This document shows positions 25,609 to 34,314 of a stretch of 64,000 nucleotides of DNA, piece after piece. The notes below the pieces were generated by a model that saw only the letters and a program-made list of their open reading frames with translations, made no database searches and had not been told where the DNA came from. The stretch covers positions 186,001-250,000 of the forward strand of contig JAAXGW010000007.1 in assembly GCA_012267385.1 (NCBI GenBank). Direction: 5' to 3'. Position numbers and translations under genes: made by a program. The first letter of the stretch is position 1. Every line of letters begins with the position of its first letter. The stretch comes from OMG group bacterium (GTDB taxonomy: Bacteria > Pseudomonadota > Gammaproteobacteria > Pseudomonadales > Azotimanducaceae).

Positions 25609-26772
25609 TTATAAGTCCCGCGCGTGAAAGTACGCCTCTTCAGCAATTGCGGTCCATTGACTGACTTCGGTCTGAAACTCACGATAGGAAGTAACTATCC
25701 GTTTTGCTAAGGGATCTTTATTAGCTAGTTCATCCAACACTTCCTCGGAGATTTCCTTCAACTTAAGTAACACTTCATCCGGTAAGCGTCGCAATTCAAC
25801 ATTGTGTTCTTCCACCAAGGTCTTTAGCGCTGCGTTGTTGCGAGCAATAAACTCATCAAGCATATCTTGATTGATCGCTCGCGATGCTACTTCAACGATC
25901 TTCTGTAAGTCCGTCGGTAATTCTTCGAATGCTTGCTCATTGACAATAAGCTCAATCGTCGCACCTGGTTCGTGCCAACCGGGATAGTAGTAGTATTTAG
26001 CAATGTCATGAAGTCCTAATGCTAAATCGTTATATGGACCTACCCATTCGGTAGCATCAATGGTGCCACTCTGTAAGGCGGTATAGATTTCGGATGCTGG
26101 CATGGTTGTTGGAGCCGCACCGGCCCGTTGCATAACTTCGCCCGCCAAGCCAGGTATACGCATAACGAGACCCTTGAGATCGTGTAGCGTATTGATTTCG
26201 ACATTGAACCAACCACCCATCTGTACGCCCGAGTTGCCACAAGCCATTGGGATCACGTCAAATGGTTCATACAGTTCACGCCACAACTCCAACCCGCCAC
26301 CATAAGCAATCCAAGCATTCATTTCCTGCGCTGTCATCCCGAAAGGAACCGTCGTGAATAGCACGGCTGCTGGTGCTTTACCCACCCAATAGTATGCCGC
26401 GCCGTGACCCATTTGCGCTGAGCCGTTTGATACGGCATCAAACACTTCGTCCGCGGGAACATACTCGTTTGCTCCGTAGACCTTAATCATCAATCGGCCA
26501 TTGGACATGGTATCTACCAATTCCGCGAATCGCTCAGGTGCGACTCCTATCGCAGGAAGATTTTTAGGCCAAGATGTAACCATCTTCCACTCAAAATGTT
26601 CCTCAAGTGCAGTAGAAGAAGGGTTTTCGTCAGTTGAAGTAGTTTCTGATGTCTTACCATCAAGCATGTAACCGATAGCCACCCCAATTATACAAAAAAA
26701 CACCGAAAGTAATATCGCGAACACAGCGGCGTGTGTGGTACGCATCGAATTCTTGTTTGTGTCTGTGTTCAC
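25609..26772 (-). CDS. dctP: TRAP transporter substrate-binding protein (DctP/TakP type)
   Basis: The 387-residue periplasmic protein has an N-terminal hydrophobic segment (about 13-36) that acts as signal or anchor, followed by a Ser/Thr-rich linker. The mature part begins WKMVTSWPKNLPAIG and includes YEPFDVIPMACGNSGVQMGG, LKGLVMRIPGLAGEV and TEWVGPYNDLALGLHD. These resemble the TakP branch that binds 2-oxo acids; the exact ligand is inference. GTG 26772 has a strong GGAGG site. It faces the permease genes tail to tail, so binding protein and permease are transcribed separately. Confidence 0.88.
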   Translation of the reverse strand: MNTDTNKNSMRTTHAAVFAILLSVFFCIIGVAIGYMLDGKTSETTSTDENPSSTALEEHFEWKMVTSWPKNLPAIGVAPERFAELVDTMSNGRLMIKVYGANEYVPADEVFDAVSNGSAQMGHGAAYYWVGKAPAAVLFTTVPFGMTAQEMNAWIAYGGGLELWRELYEPFDVIPMACGNSGVQMGGWFNVEINTLHDLKGLVMRIPGLAGEVMQRAGAAPTTMPASEIYTALQSGTIDATEWVGPYNDLALGLHDIAKYYYYPGWHEPGATIELIVNEQAFEELPTDLQKIVEVASRAINQDMLDEFIARNNAALKTLVEEHNVELRRLPDEVLLKLKEISEEVLDELANKDPLAKRIVTSYREFQTEVSQWTAIAEEAYFHARDL

Positions 26773-26871
26773 CGTAATTACCTCCTATGATGTGTAAGTA
26801 ACCGCAAGTCGTCTACCAATACGACTTTAAAGGGTAGCGCGTTGTTGATAACGAGATGGGAAGGAGCAGAG

Positions 26872-29100
26872 TTACTCTTGGACCAAAAATGGCGAACTTG
26901 CGAGAAACCATTTACGTGATCCGTCGCTAAATTCAATCTCCACTTGCTTGGAATCAGACTCTCCACGGGTATTCATCACCCTTCCTGGACCGAGTTTCTT
27001 GTGTGTGATTCGAGAATTACCGTAATACTGTGCAGTGTTGTTCAAATAAATCGGGGAGCGAACGTACAAGTCATCGCACGTTAATGGTCGTTCCTTTTCA
27101 TAGGGATTGTCGCCTACCCAGGATAGATATTGCGAGGGTATCTCACGGAGATACCGCGACGGCGTGCGTTTGGTCTCGCGTTGTTGGAAACTCGTCGCAC
27201 GCGTGTCTGCGAAGGTGACGTACAGTCGTTGCATCGCGCGTGTGATACCTACATAGGCTAATCTTCGTTCCTCTTCCTCGCGATCGGGATCGTTTTTCAC
27301 CAAGTAATGCGGGAATAAGTCTTCCTCCAGCCCGGTTACGAAAACAACTGGAAATTCCAACCCTTTAGCGGAATGCAACGTCATTAGATTGATCGCGTCG
27401 TTATCGTCGTTTCGATGGTCACCGGCATCAAGCGTAGCGCGATCTAAGAAATCTCGCAAGACGGAGTCCGAATCGACTTCCTCTTGATCGATGTCGACAT
27501 CGAAGGCGGCAAATTGCGCACACGCTATGAGGAGTTCATCCAAGTTTTCCGTTCGCATTCGCGCGAGTTCACCACTTTCGGATTCATGGAACTTATAAAG
27601 ACCAGATGATCGAACAGCGACATTCGCAACGTCGGCTAATGATTTACCCTGACTTTGCTTGGTGAGTTTTTCAATCAATGCGATGAATGTCCTTACCGCT
27701 CGGTCGGCCCGGGTAGGCAAGAGATTGTTCTCAAGTGTATGTTTTGCCGCGTCCCAGTTGGAGATGTTGTTCTGAGTGGCCGTTGTGCGAATCGTCTCTA
27801 AGGTTCGAGACCCAATACCTCGAGACGGTACATTAACCACACGCTCAAATGCCGCGTTTGCATGCGGATTTTGAATTAATCGCATGTAGGCGAGTGCATT
27901 ACGCACCTCCAAACGATCGTAAAACCGAGTACCGCCATGAATGATGAACGGCATAGCTCGCTGATTAAATATCTGTTCGATTATTCGCGACTGAGAGTTG
28001 TTGCGGTACAACACTGCGACTTGGTTTGGTGAGAAACCTTTGGTCTCAAGGAGATGTTCACACGTTTGCGCAACGAAGTCGGCTTCATCAAACCCGTTCG
28101 CAGCTTTGAAACCCGTAATCTTTTCCCCTTCGTCTGCTTGTGTCCACAACGTCTTTCCAAGTCGGGAAGGATTGTTCTTTATCACGGCGTTAGCTGCATT
28201 CAAGATAACTTGAGTGGAACGATAGTTTTGTTCCAATTTGATAGTCTGTACGTTTGGGTACTCGCTCGCAAATCTCCGGATGTTCGTGATCTGCGCACCT
28301 CGCCATCCGTAAATAGACTGGTCATCATCGCCCACGACCATAACCCTATTCTGGGTACCAGCGACCATCGTTAGCCAGGCGTACTGAATGAGATTAGTGT
28401 CTTGAAACTCATCGATCAAGATATGCCGAAATCGGGAGCGATATTGCTCCAAAATATCCTTGTGATTGAGCCATAACTCATGCGAACGCAACAGGAGGTC
28501 GCCGAAGTCTACGAGTCCGTGTTTTTCACAAATTTCTTGGTATTTGATGTATATTTGATACGGCGTTCGCTTACGAGCGTGAATCGTGTTTTCTAGATCC
28601 TGCGGACGCAACCCGTCGTCTTTCCAGCGATTGATGTACTGAGCCATCTCACGAGCATCGTTGGTGTGTTCCGTGAGTTCCATCTGGCGTATGATTCTTC
28701 TGACCATACGAATCTGATCATCAGCGTCGAGAATTTCAAAGTTCTCTGGTAGTCCAGCTTCACGGTGATGCTGCCGCAATAGTCGATATGCCATGGAATG
28801 GAAGGTCCCAATCCACATCGACTTCACGGAGACATTGAGCAATTTCGCGGTACGTCGCTTCATTTCACCCGCTGCTTTGTTGGTGAATGTCATCGCAAGT
28901 ATTTCGTGCGGGTTTACGTGGTAGTGATCAATCAGCCACGCCAATCGGTGTACGAGTACTCGGGTCTTTCCGGAGCCAGCACCCGCAAGCACCAGCAAAT
29001 TAGAAATCGGTGCCGTGACCGCTTTTAGTTGTTCTTGGTTTAAGTCGCAAAGGATTGGGTTTTCAGCGGCTGCTGAATAGCTGGATAACGGGATTGTCAA
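26872..29100 (-). CDS. uvrD: DNA helicase II (UvrD/Rep family)
   Basis: This 3'-to-5' superfamily 1 helicase acts in mismatch and nucleotide-excision repair. The 742 residues carry LNQEQLKAV (Q motif), AGAGSGKTRVL (Walker A), DEFQDTN (motif II), VGDDDQSIYGWRGA (motif III), LEQNYRST (motif IV), MTLHSAKGLEFPVVF (motif V) and EERRLAYVGITRA (motif VI). The C-terminal tail has KLGPGRVMNTRG and a short SH3-like fold, as in UvrD, which separates it from Rep. It forms the left border of the accessory island. Confidence 0.95.
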   Translation of the reverse strand: MTIPLSSYSAAAENPILCDLNQEQLKAVTAPISNLLVLAGAGSGKTRVLVHRLAWLIDHYHVNPHEILAMTFTNKAAGEMKRRTAKLLNVSVKSMWIGTFHSMAYRLLRQHHREAGLPENFEILDADDQIRMVRRIIRQMELTEHTNDAREMAQYINRWKDDGLRPQDLENTIHARKRTPYQIYIKYQEICEKHGLVDFGDLLLRSHELWLNHKDILEQYRSRFRHILIDEFQDTNLIQYAWLTMVAGTQNRVMVVGDDDQSIYGWRGAQITNIRRFASEYPNVQTIKLEQNYRSTQVILNAANAVIKNNPSRLGKTLWTQADEGEKITGFKAANGFDEADFVAQTCEHLLETKGFSPNQVAVLYRNNSQSRIIEQIFNQRAMPFIIHGGTRFYDRLEVRNALAYMRLIQNPHANAAFERVVNVPSRGIGSRTLETIRTTATQNNISNWDAAKHTLENNLLPTRADRAVRTFIALIEKLTKQSQGKSLADVANVAVRSSGLYKFHESESGELARMRTENLDELLIACAQFAAFDVDIDQEEVDSDSVLRDFLDRATLDAGDHRNDDNDAINLMTLHSAKGLEFPVVFVTGLEEDLFPHYLVKNDPDREEEERRLAYVGITRAMQRLYVTFADTRATSFQQRETKRTPSRYLREIPSQYLSWVGDNPYEKERPLTCDDLYVRSPIYLNNTAQYYGNSRITHKKLGPGRVMNTRGESDSKQVEIEFSDGSRKWFLASSPFLVQE

Positions 29101-29261
29101 TGCGACTTTTCGATAGTAGAAGGGAAAGTGGGAGTTTAAAAAAATTATACACGCTAACCTCGCTGTGAATTCATTCCTTTCTTAAACCAAACCAATGCGA
29201 ATCTCTCGTGAAGTTTTGCAAAATACTGTTAAAATAAACATACTATTATCACTATTAAACA

Positions 29262-30182
29262 ATGTTCGCTTTCGACCCAGAATCTCACACCGATTTACTG
29301 CCTTTCAGGGAGTGCTTAAAAAATTGGTGGGACAATAGACCGTCCGATGTGATAGGGTTGGCACTGTATGGGTCGCGCGCGAAGAACTGTGCAGAACAAT
29401 ACAGTGATTGGGACATTGTCATTTTCACTAGTTCCGAAAATCCGGATGAGGACGCAATTTGTCGCGACCTGCCACGAGTTTATGACAGAGCTCCAATCCA
29501 TGCTCTCTGCGAATCAATAGACACTGTGAAGTCGGAAGCCGAGTACGGGGGTAGCGTTATGTCTGCCATTGCAGAACAAGGTGTATCTCTGTTCGGCATG
29601 ACCGTACCGTTCCAGGAGGATACCATTAAACACCCAAGTTACTCTTTGGCGGAAACACTATTTTCTTCCACACTGGAAGCGTTAAAGGGTTTCCTGTCCG
29701 AAGCAAACATTCGATTCCTGAAGAAAAAGTCTCGCGACAAAGACGCGACTACTCACTCTACACACGCAGCAGAGTATCTTGTCAAAGCGTTCATGTGCGT
29801 CCGGGGAATCAACTATTTCTACGTTCACGATGTGAAAGCGCTTTGTGCTCAAATTGAAGAGGAGATCCCCGACGATCCATTACTCAAACAATTTCAAGAA
29901 TTGGACGGCTTTACCGCCAAAGGACATACCGGGCCATACCGACTACTTCACCTTCCATCTAAATCGTTGGAAAAGACGACCGAGAGAATCTACAGAGTTT
30001 TAGCGCTACTCCCACGACTAGCGATTGAAATCTTTGCTGGGCGCGATGCGCCAATGGACACTAAGAACACGATATCTGATAAGTTATTGGTTCTACAAAA
30101 AAGTACTAGTGAATTAGAGGATACTCAATTGCAGAAACGATTTCAAAGCACTCTTAGTGAAATAACTGAGTTCTTCGAATAA
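29262..30182 (+). CDS. Fused MNT nucleotidyltransferase-HEPN protein, copy 1
   Basis: In this 306-residue protein the N-terminal nucleotidyltransferase domain has the minimal-NTase signature GS-x10-DxD (G37, S38, D49, D51: GSRAKNCAEQYSDWD). From about residue 130 on, the protein is all-helical. It includes HAAEYLVKAFMCVRGINYF and VHDVKALC, the pattern of HEPN domains paired with MNT proteins. In MntA/HepT toxin-antitoxin pairs the two are separate proteins and MntA adds AMP to the HEPN RNase. Here they are one chain. ATG 29262 follows an AT-rich 160-bp gap after the divergent uvrD. Two more copies follow in tandem with gaps of about 20 bases. The toxin-antitoxin role is inference; a small-molecule nucleotidyltransferase is the alternative. 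Confidence 0.75.
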   Translation: MFAFDPESHTDLLPFRECLKNWWDNRPSDVIGLALYGSRAKNCAEQYSDWDIVIFTSSENPDEDAICRDLPRVYDRAPIHALCESIDTVKSEAEYGGSVMSAIAEQGVSLFGMTVPFQEDTIKHPSYSLAETLFSSTLEALKGFLSEANIRFLKKKSRDKDATTHSTHAAEYLVKAFMCVRGINYFYVHDVKALCAQIEEEIPDDPLLKQFQELDGFTAKGHTGPYRLLHLPSKSLEKTTERIYRVLALLPRLAIEIFAGRDAPMDTKNTISDKLLVLQKSTSELEDTQLQKRFQSTLSEITEFFE

Positions 30183-30204
30183 GTGCGCAAATATTTGTGG
30201 TCCT

Positions 30205-31124
30205 ATGCAAGCATTTGACTCAACTCGACACAACCACCTGTTACCGATTCGGTCTTTACTCCAGAGTTGGTGGGACAACAGACCATCCGATGTTATCGGG
30301 TTGGCACTTTATGGCTCGCGCGCGAAGTACTGTGCAGAACAATACAGTGATTGGGACATTGTCATTTTCACTAGCTCCGAAAAGCCGGATGAGGACGCAA
30401 TTTGTCGGGATCTACCTCGAGACTATGCCGATGCTCCAATCCATGCGCTTTGTGAGTCCATAGAGTATGTGAAGTCTGAAGCTAAATATGGAGGCAATCT
30501 CATGTCCGCGATTGTTGAGCAGGCGTTTCACTGTTTGGCGCGACTGTACCTTTTGAGGAGGATACTATTAAACACCCCAGTTTTCCGCATGCGCAATCAC
30601 TATTTGGTTCAGCTATGGACGCACTATTACTTTTTCTTGTTGAAGCTAATGTTCGTTTTCGAGAGAAAAAGTCTTTCGACAACACGGCTACTACTTGTTC
30701 GGCGAATGCAGCAGAATACGTAGTGAAATCGTTCATGAGTGCCCGAGGAATCAACTTTCTCCACGCACACAACGAAAAAGAGCTCTGTAAGCAATTTGCA
30801 GCAGAATTTCCAAACGACCCGCTGGTTAGCAAGCTTCGCAAGTTAGATGGTTTCACTACAAAAGGACACAAAGGACCGTATCGTTCACTGGTCATCCCAA
30901 TGGAGTCACTCAAAAGAACGACCGAAAGAGTACTACGCGTCCTTGACCTCCTACCGATGCTTGCTTCTGAAATATTCTCAGAACCTGAAACTTCAAAGGA
31001 AATGCATGCCATCATAAATGGTAAATTGTCTGCAGAACAAGACAGTACGAAGAACTTAATGGATCCGAATCTCAAACAACGGTTTCAGAAATCATTGGAC
31101 ACAGTTCGATCCCATTTCAACTAA
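30205..31124 (+). pseudogene. Fused MNT-HEPN protein, copy 2, frameshifted
   Basis: The reading frame from ATG 30205 follows copy 1 closely through the active site (GSRAKYCAEQYSDWD) to VMSAI-like LMSAIVEQ. It then runs out of frame at about 30522. The homologous sequence continues in another frame to a stop at 31124 (GATVPFEEDTIKHP, then AAEYVVKSFMSARGINF and so on). Restoring one base in AGGCG, giving CAG GGC GTT (Gln-Gly-Val as in copy 1), reconnects the frames exactly. Everything else is intact, so the lesion is young or a sequence error. Translation as it stands would give 172 residues with an intact NTase and no HEPN region. Codon use and spacing match copies 1 and 3. Confidence 0.8.
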
Positions 31125-31144
31125 ATCAACGTTCTTACGATCCT

Positions 31145-32065
31145 ATGCAAGCCTTTGATTCAATACACCATAGCCATCTCGCACCAATCCATACATTACT
31201 CAAGAATTGGTGGGACAGCAGACCGTCAGGCGTTGTTGGGCTCACTCTCTACGGGTCGCGGGCAAAGAACTGTGCCGAACACCACAGTGATTGGGATATT
31301 GCAATTCTTACCCAAACGGAAAATTTTGACCCACAAGTGATTTGTCGTGAGCTTCCTCGTGACTGTGAGAACGCCCCCATTCATGCGCTCTGTGAATCAA
31401 TTGACCGGGTGCGTGTGGAAGCAGAGTATGGAGGGAATGTTATGTCGGCAATCGTTCATCAGGGCATCGCACTGTTCGGAAATCCAATCCCCACGACGGA
31501 GGACTTCAATCTGAAACCTAGCTACATTGCTGCGGCAACGTCAGCCGTTGCAACTCTAGAAGCACTAGCTGCGTTCTTACTCGGAGCTAATGTACGTTAT
31601 TCAAAACGAAAAACTCACAACAATCATGTTACAGCGTACTCAGCGAATGCGGCCGAACATCTAGTCAAGGGATTCCTAAGCATACGTGGAGTCAACTATC
31701 GATTCATACACGATGTAGCGGGCTTATGCGACCAACTCGAACAAGAGCGGCCAAAAGACTTAATCGTAAAAGAATTACGAAAATTGGATGGATTTACGAC
31801 CCAAGCTCACAAAGGTTCGTATCAATCGATTCGCCGGCCCTTAGAAGCTCTGACCAAAACTACAGAAAGAGTGTGTAGAGTGCTCTCACTTCTCCCAGTT
31901 TTGGTAGCAGAGTGTTTCGAAGATGGTGAGCTTGACGAAGATATTCGCGCAGAAATCTTGGATGTTCTAGTCATACTCAAAGAAAACACTAGTGAGCTAC
32001 AAGATCCTTCGTTGAAGCAAGAGTTTCAACGATCGTTAGAGAAAATGGATTCAAGTCTCGAGTAA
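31145..32065 (+). CDS. Fused MNT nucleotidyltransferase-HEPN protein, copy 3
   Basis: This 306-residue paralogue of copy 1 keeps GSRAKNCAEHHSDWD in the NTase and the helical NAAEHLVKGFLSIRGVNY-IHDV region. It has the same total length, and the shared LRKLDGFTTQAHKG block near residue 220 is also conserved. It is the most divergent of the three copies, with many substitutions outside the motifs. It begins ATG 31145 in the context CCTATG, which is shared with copy 2 and the remnant at 32083. No strong Shine-Dalgarno sequence is visible before copies 2 or 3, so coupled or weak translation is likely. Confidence 0.75.
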   Translation: MQAFDSIHHSHLAPIHTLLKNWWDSRPSGVVGLTLYGSRAKNCAEHHSDWDIAILTQTENFDPQVICRELPRDCENAPIHALCESIDRVRVEAEYGGNVMSAIVHQGIALFGNPIPTTEDFNLKPSYIAAATSAVATLEALAAFLLGANVRYSKRKTHNNHVTAYSANAAEHLVKGFLSIRGVNYRFIHDVAGLCDQLEQERPKDLIVKELRKLDGFTTQAHKGSYQSIRRPLEALTKTTERVCRVLSLLPVLVAECFEDGELDEDIRAEILDVLVILKENTSELQDPSLKQEFQRSLEKMDSSLE

Positions 32066-32082
32066 ACTGAATTCGTAGCGAA

Positions 32083-32140
32083 CCTATGGAACTGTTTGAC
32101 TCAACTCAACACGACTAACTGATTCCCATTCATACGATGC
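32083..32140 (+). pseudogene. Remnant of a fourth MNT-HEPN copy (5' end only)
   Basis: CCTATG at 32083 is followed by sequence closely matching the first 55-60 bases of copies 2 and 3. It reads MELFDSTQHD, then a TAA, then LIPIHT, compared with MQAFDSTRHNHLLPI (copy 2) and HLAPIHT (copy 3). Similarity ends at about 32140. This looks like the leftover 5' end of another tandem unit after deletion. Confidence 0.65.
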
Positions 32141-32201
32141 GCTTAGCACGCGCCACAATCACCAATTCTTACAATCACTTCAAAGACACCTCGGAGAATC
32201 C

Positions 32202-32489
32202 GTGGCAGAAACTAGACGCGAAAATATCAGCTTGATCGAGCAACTCATCGCTGACTCAAACTTGACGCTTGTACGTAGAGCAATTGGTGCGCAAATCCTC
32301 GCGAGCATCGGTTTGATTCTTCTACTAGAGACCGGTTTTTCGCTGGCTTGGACGTGGTGTGGATTGATATGTGGAATTTTGTTCGTATGCTTTGTACTGC
32401 AAGTGATTTACTACCACCACAGAAAGAAATCTATCTTGGCGAAAGCGCAAGACTGGCAAACATATTCCAATACTACCACCGCAGACTAG
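32202..32489 (+). CDS. Small two-helix membrane protein, unknown function
   Basis: This 95-residue protein from GTG 32202 has GGAGA about four bases upstream. An acidic/basic N-terminal helix of about 28 residues is followed by two hydrophobic helices (about 28-45 and 50-68), then a basic tail with YYHHRKK. Both ends should be cytoplasmic. I do not recognise a family. It lies downstream of the MNT-HEPN array, and a two-helix membrane protein there could be an effector or immunity-type component, but this is only an inference from position. Confidence 0.55.
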   Translation: MAETRRENISLIEQLIADSNLTLVRRAIGAQILASIGLILLLETGFSLAWTWCGLICGILFVCFVLQVIYYHHRKKSILAKAQDWQTYSNTTTAD

Positions 32490-32712
32490 TCTGCTTGTTC
32501 CTCATTCAATTAGCTTGAATTAGGGACCACATCCCACTGATTTCCTAGGAAGTACGTTTTAAAGATGTGCTACGCAATTTTGCGTCGCGATTCGATTCCG
32601 CTATACGGAATACGCGAGTATGTCTCTATGTAGTCAATCAGGGGCCAAAAGTGAGCTTCAATGCCGGGCCCTAGCCACACATTTTCAAATCACACGCGCT
32701 TCTTTATCAGGG

Positions 32713-34077
32713 CTAAAAGTTTACTCGGGGTAAAGCTCGCATCTTAGAACGTTCGAGCACTTTTGCGTCTTCGTCATTGAGGAAATCTATTACTTTTTCA
32801 TTCTGTTTGGACGTCAAGTATTCACCCCGGCGATTCTCAATCAGAAGGTACAACGCAGCTCTCGAAGTGACTGCTGCTGACGGCATTTGGTCGAGGGATT
32901 CAAACAAACCCGTTGGATCAAGATCCGTCCAAAGCGCAAATATCTGACTAAGGTATTGACCTTTAGCATATTCTGGTATTTGTTGCACCAGCTTCAGTGC
33001 CGCGTCGGTCTGCCGACTCTCAATTAGTTCAAATCCTACAGATTTGTACGCTTGAATCTTTGTTGGACCATCTCGAACCTGAGCCATGTATTCAAGAGCT
33101 CTATCCATGTCTTTCCTAGCGAGCTCGCCAACAACCCATGCCTCTGGGCCGGTTTCATTCTCGCCTATTGGCTGTTCAAGTGCAAATTGCATAGCACGCT
33201 CTAAGTCGTAATCTACCAACGAAAACGAAGCATAGCGGCGTACCCAAGATCTGTCAGCCCCTAGACCGGGGTCACTTACAATCCAGTCTAGTGTTGCATC
33301 GATATCTCTTGCTAGCCAGTGATCAACGACAGTTGCAGCGGCATCAACTTTCCTGTATCCCCTTCCCCATTCTTCTATGCTGGAAACTACCGAAGCTGCC
33401 TCTTGCGGTGAGTTCTCTGCAATCTGGGAAATAGCTGTCTGAGTAACCAGTTTAGTGAATCTCGTTGGAATTGATTCCATGTCTGCGAAAATTTCGCGTG
33501 GCCGGTCAGTAGCCCATGCCTCAATTAACTCCTTTGTTAATGAATCCCGCAATCCCTCCTTGGAGATGGCGGATATTGCATTGAGAGCGGCTTTCGGATC
33601 AGAAGTTGCCCACTCCTGTATTACAATTTTGTTCGATTCAATCAAAGGATATCGGTCAAATTGCAACGCATACTGTAACGCGTCGCTTGGGGTGCTTTGT
33701 GCAACTTCACGTAATATCGCATTCAAAAACCAAGTTTGCGTTGGAGAATTTTCGAACGTCGTTATGACTTGATCTAACGCTTGTAGTCCTTTTTTCTCAA
33801 CCCAGACATAAGCAATTTGAAGAAGGAATTCGAACTGTGCGGAGTCGTTCTGCACTCCTTTGGTAATTTCGTTCCACAATAGTCGTGGGTCGTCGATCGA
33901 TTCGCTTAATTTTTCCATATAGATTAAGTTGATCGCAATCTGCTCATTGCCTAGTTGCACCGCGATCTCGCGACGTTCAGCATCGGTGAGATCTGTTCGT
34001 TCCTGCACCCATACGGACCTAGTACCCAGATGTTTCGTATTTCCGTAGGAGTGGGTCACATGGTCATACACCTTCAT
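32713..34077 (-). CDS. Alpha-helical repeat protein, unknown function
   Basis: This roughly 454-residue protein is made of repeating helical pairs of about 30-35 residues. The repeating element is a Trp followed by an acidic/Pro turn and then Ala-rich helix: EWATSDPKAALNAI, AWATDRPREIFADM, HWLARDIDATLDWI, LWTDLDPTGLFESL. Such solenoids (TPR/HEAT-like) usually serve as binding scaffolds. No signal peptide is visible at this start. ATG 34077 is chosen because GAGAGA lies nine bases upstream; GTG 34086 is possible. It is transcribed toward the MNT-HEPN array and divergently from the PLD pair. I cannot name a function. Confidence 0.6.
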   Translation of the reverse strand: MKVYDHVTHSYGNTKHLGTRSVWVQERTDLTDAERREIAVQLGNEQIAINLIYMEKLSESIDDPRLLWNEITKGVQNDSAQFEFLLQIAYVWVEKKGLQALDQVITTFENSPTQTWFLNAILREVAQSTPSDALQYALQFDRYPLIESNKIVIQEWATSDPKAALNAISAISKEGLRDSLTKELIEAWATDRPREIFADMESIPTRFTKLVTQTAISQIAENSPQEAASVVSSIEEWGRGYRKVDAAATVVDHWLARDIDATLDWIVSDPGLGADRSWVRRYASFSLVDYDLERAMQFALEQPIGENETGPEAWVVGELARKDMDRALEYMAQVRDGPTKIQAYKSVGFELIESRQTDAALKLVQQIPEYAKGQYLSQIFALWTDLDPTGLFESLDQMPSAAVTSRAALYLLIENRRGEYLTSKQNEKVIDFLNDEDAKVLERSKMRALPRVNF

Positions 34078-34152
34078 GAGCGACACTCTCTCAGCAAAGT
34101 ATTGACAAATCTTCTAGTGGATTCTGTTGAAGATATTGAAGACCCTCCAACG

Positions 34153-34314
34153 ATGCAAGACTCTCTATCAGTGATACGAGGGTTGATCGCGTCATTTGCA
34201 AGAATACAGGCGGAAGCCGACAATTGGGATAAGAAGAGGGCAACAGAACTTCAACATTGTTTATTAGCCTGGAGTGAAAAAGCCGGTTACGTGTTTCGAA
34301 ATGAAGACGAATGA
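34153..34314 (+). CDS. Small protein coupled to the PLD nuclease gene
   Basis: The predicted protein has 53 residues from ATG 34153. The frame is also open from TTG 34102 and GTG 34117, which would add an acidic lead. It is helical and charged (IRGLIASFARIQAEADNW, then LLAWSEKAGYVF). The stop overlaps the start of the PLD gene (ATGA), so the two are translated together. No family is recognised and no clear ribosome-binding site is seen. It could be an accessory subunit or inhibitor of the nuclease, by position only. Confidence 0.4.
   Translation: MQDSLSVIRGLIASFARIQAEADNWDKKRATELQHCLLAWSEKAGYVFRNEDE

Noticed and set aside
30515..30620. Programmed ribosomal frameshifting in array copy 2
   Set aside because: No slippery heptamer or stimulatory structure is visible at the break, and copies 1 and 3 encode the same product without a shift; a one-base deletion is simpler.
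34102..34107. TTGACA as the -35 of a promoter for the PLD pair
   Set aside because: No acceptable -10 hexamer lies 16-18 bases downstream.
33955..34152. N-terminal extension of the small gene before the PLD nuclease
   Set aside because: Most of it lies antisense to the helical-repeat gene; only the part after about 34102 can be coding.
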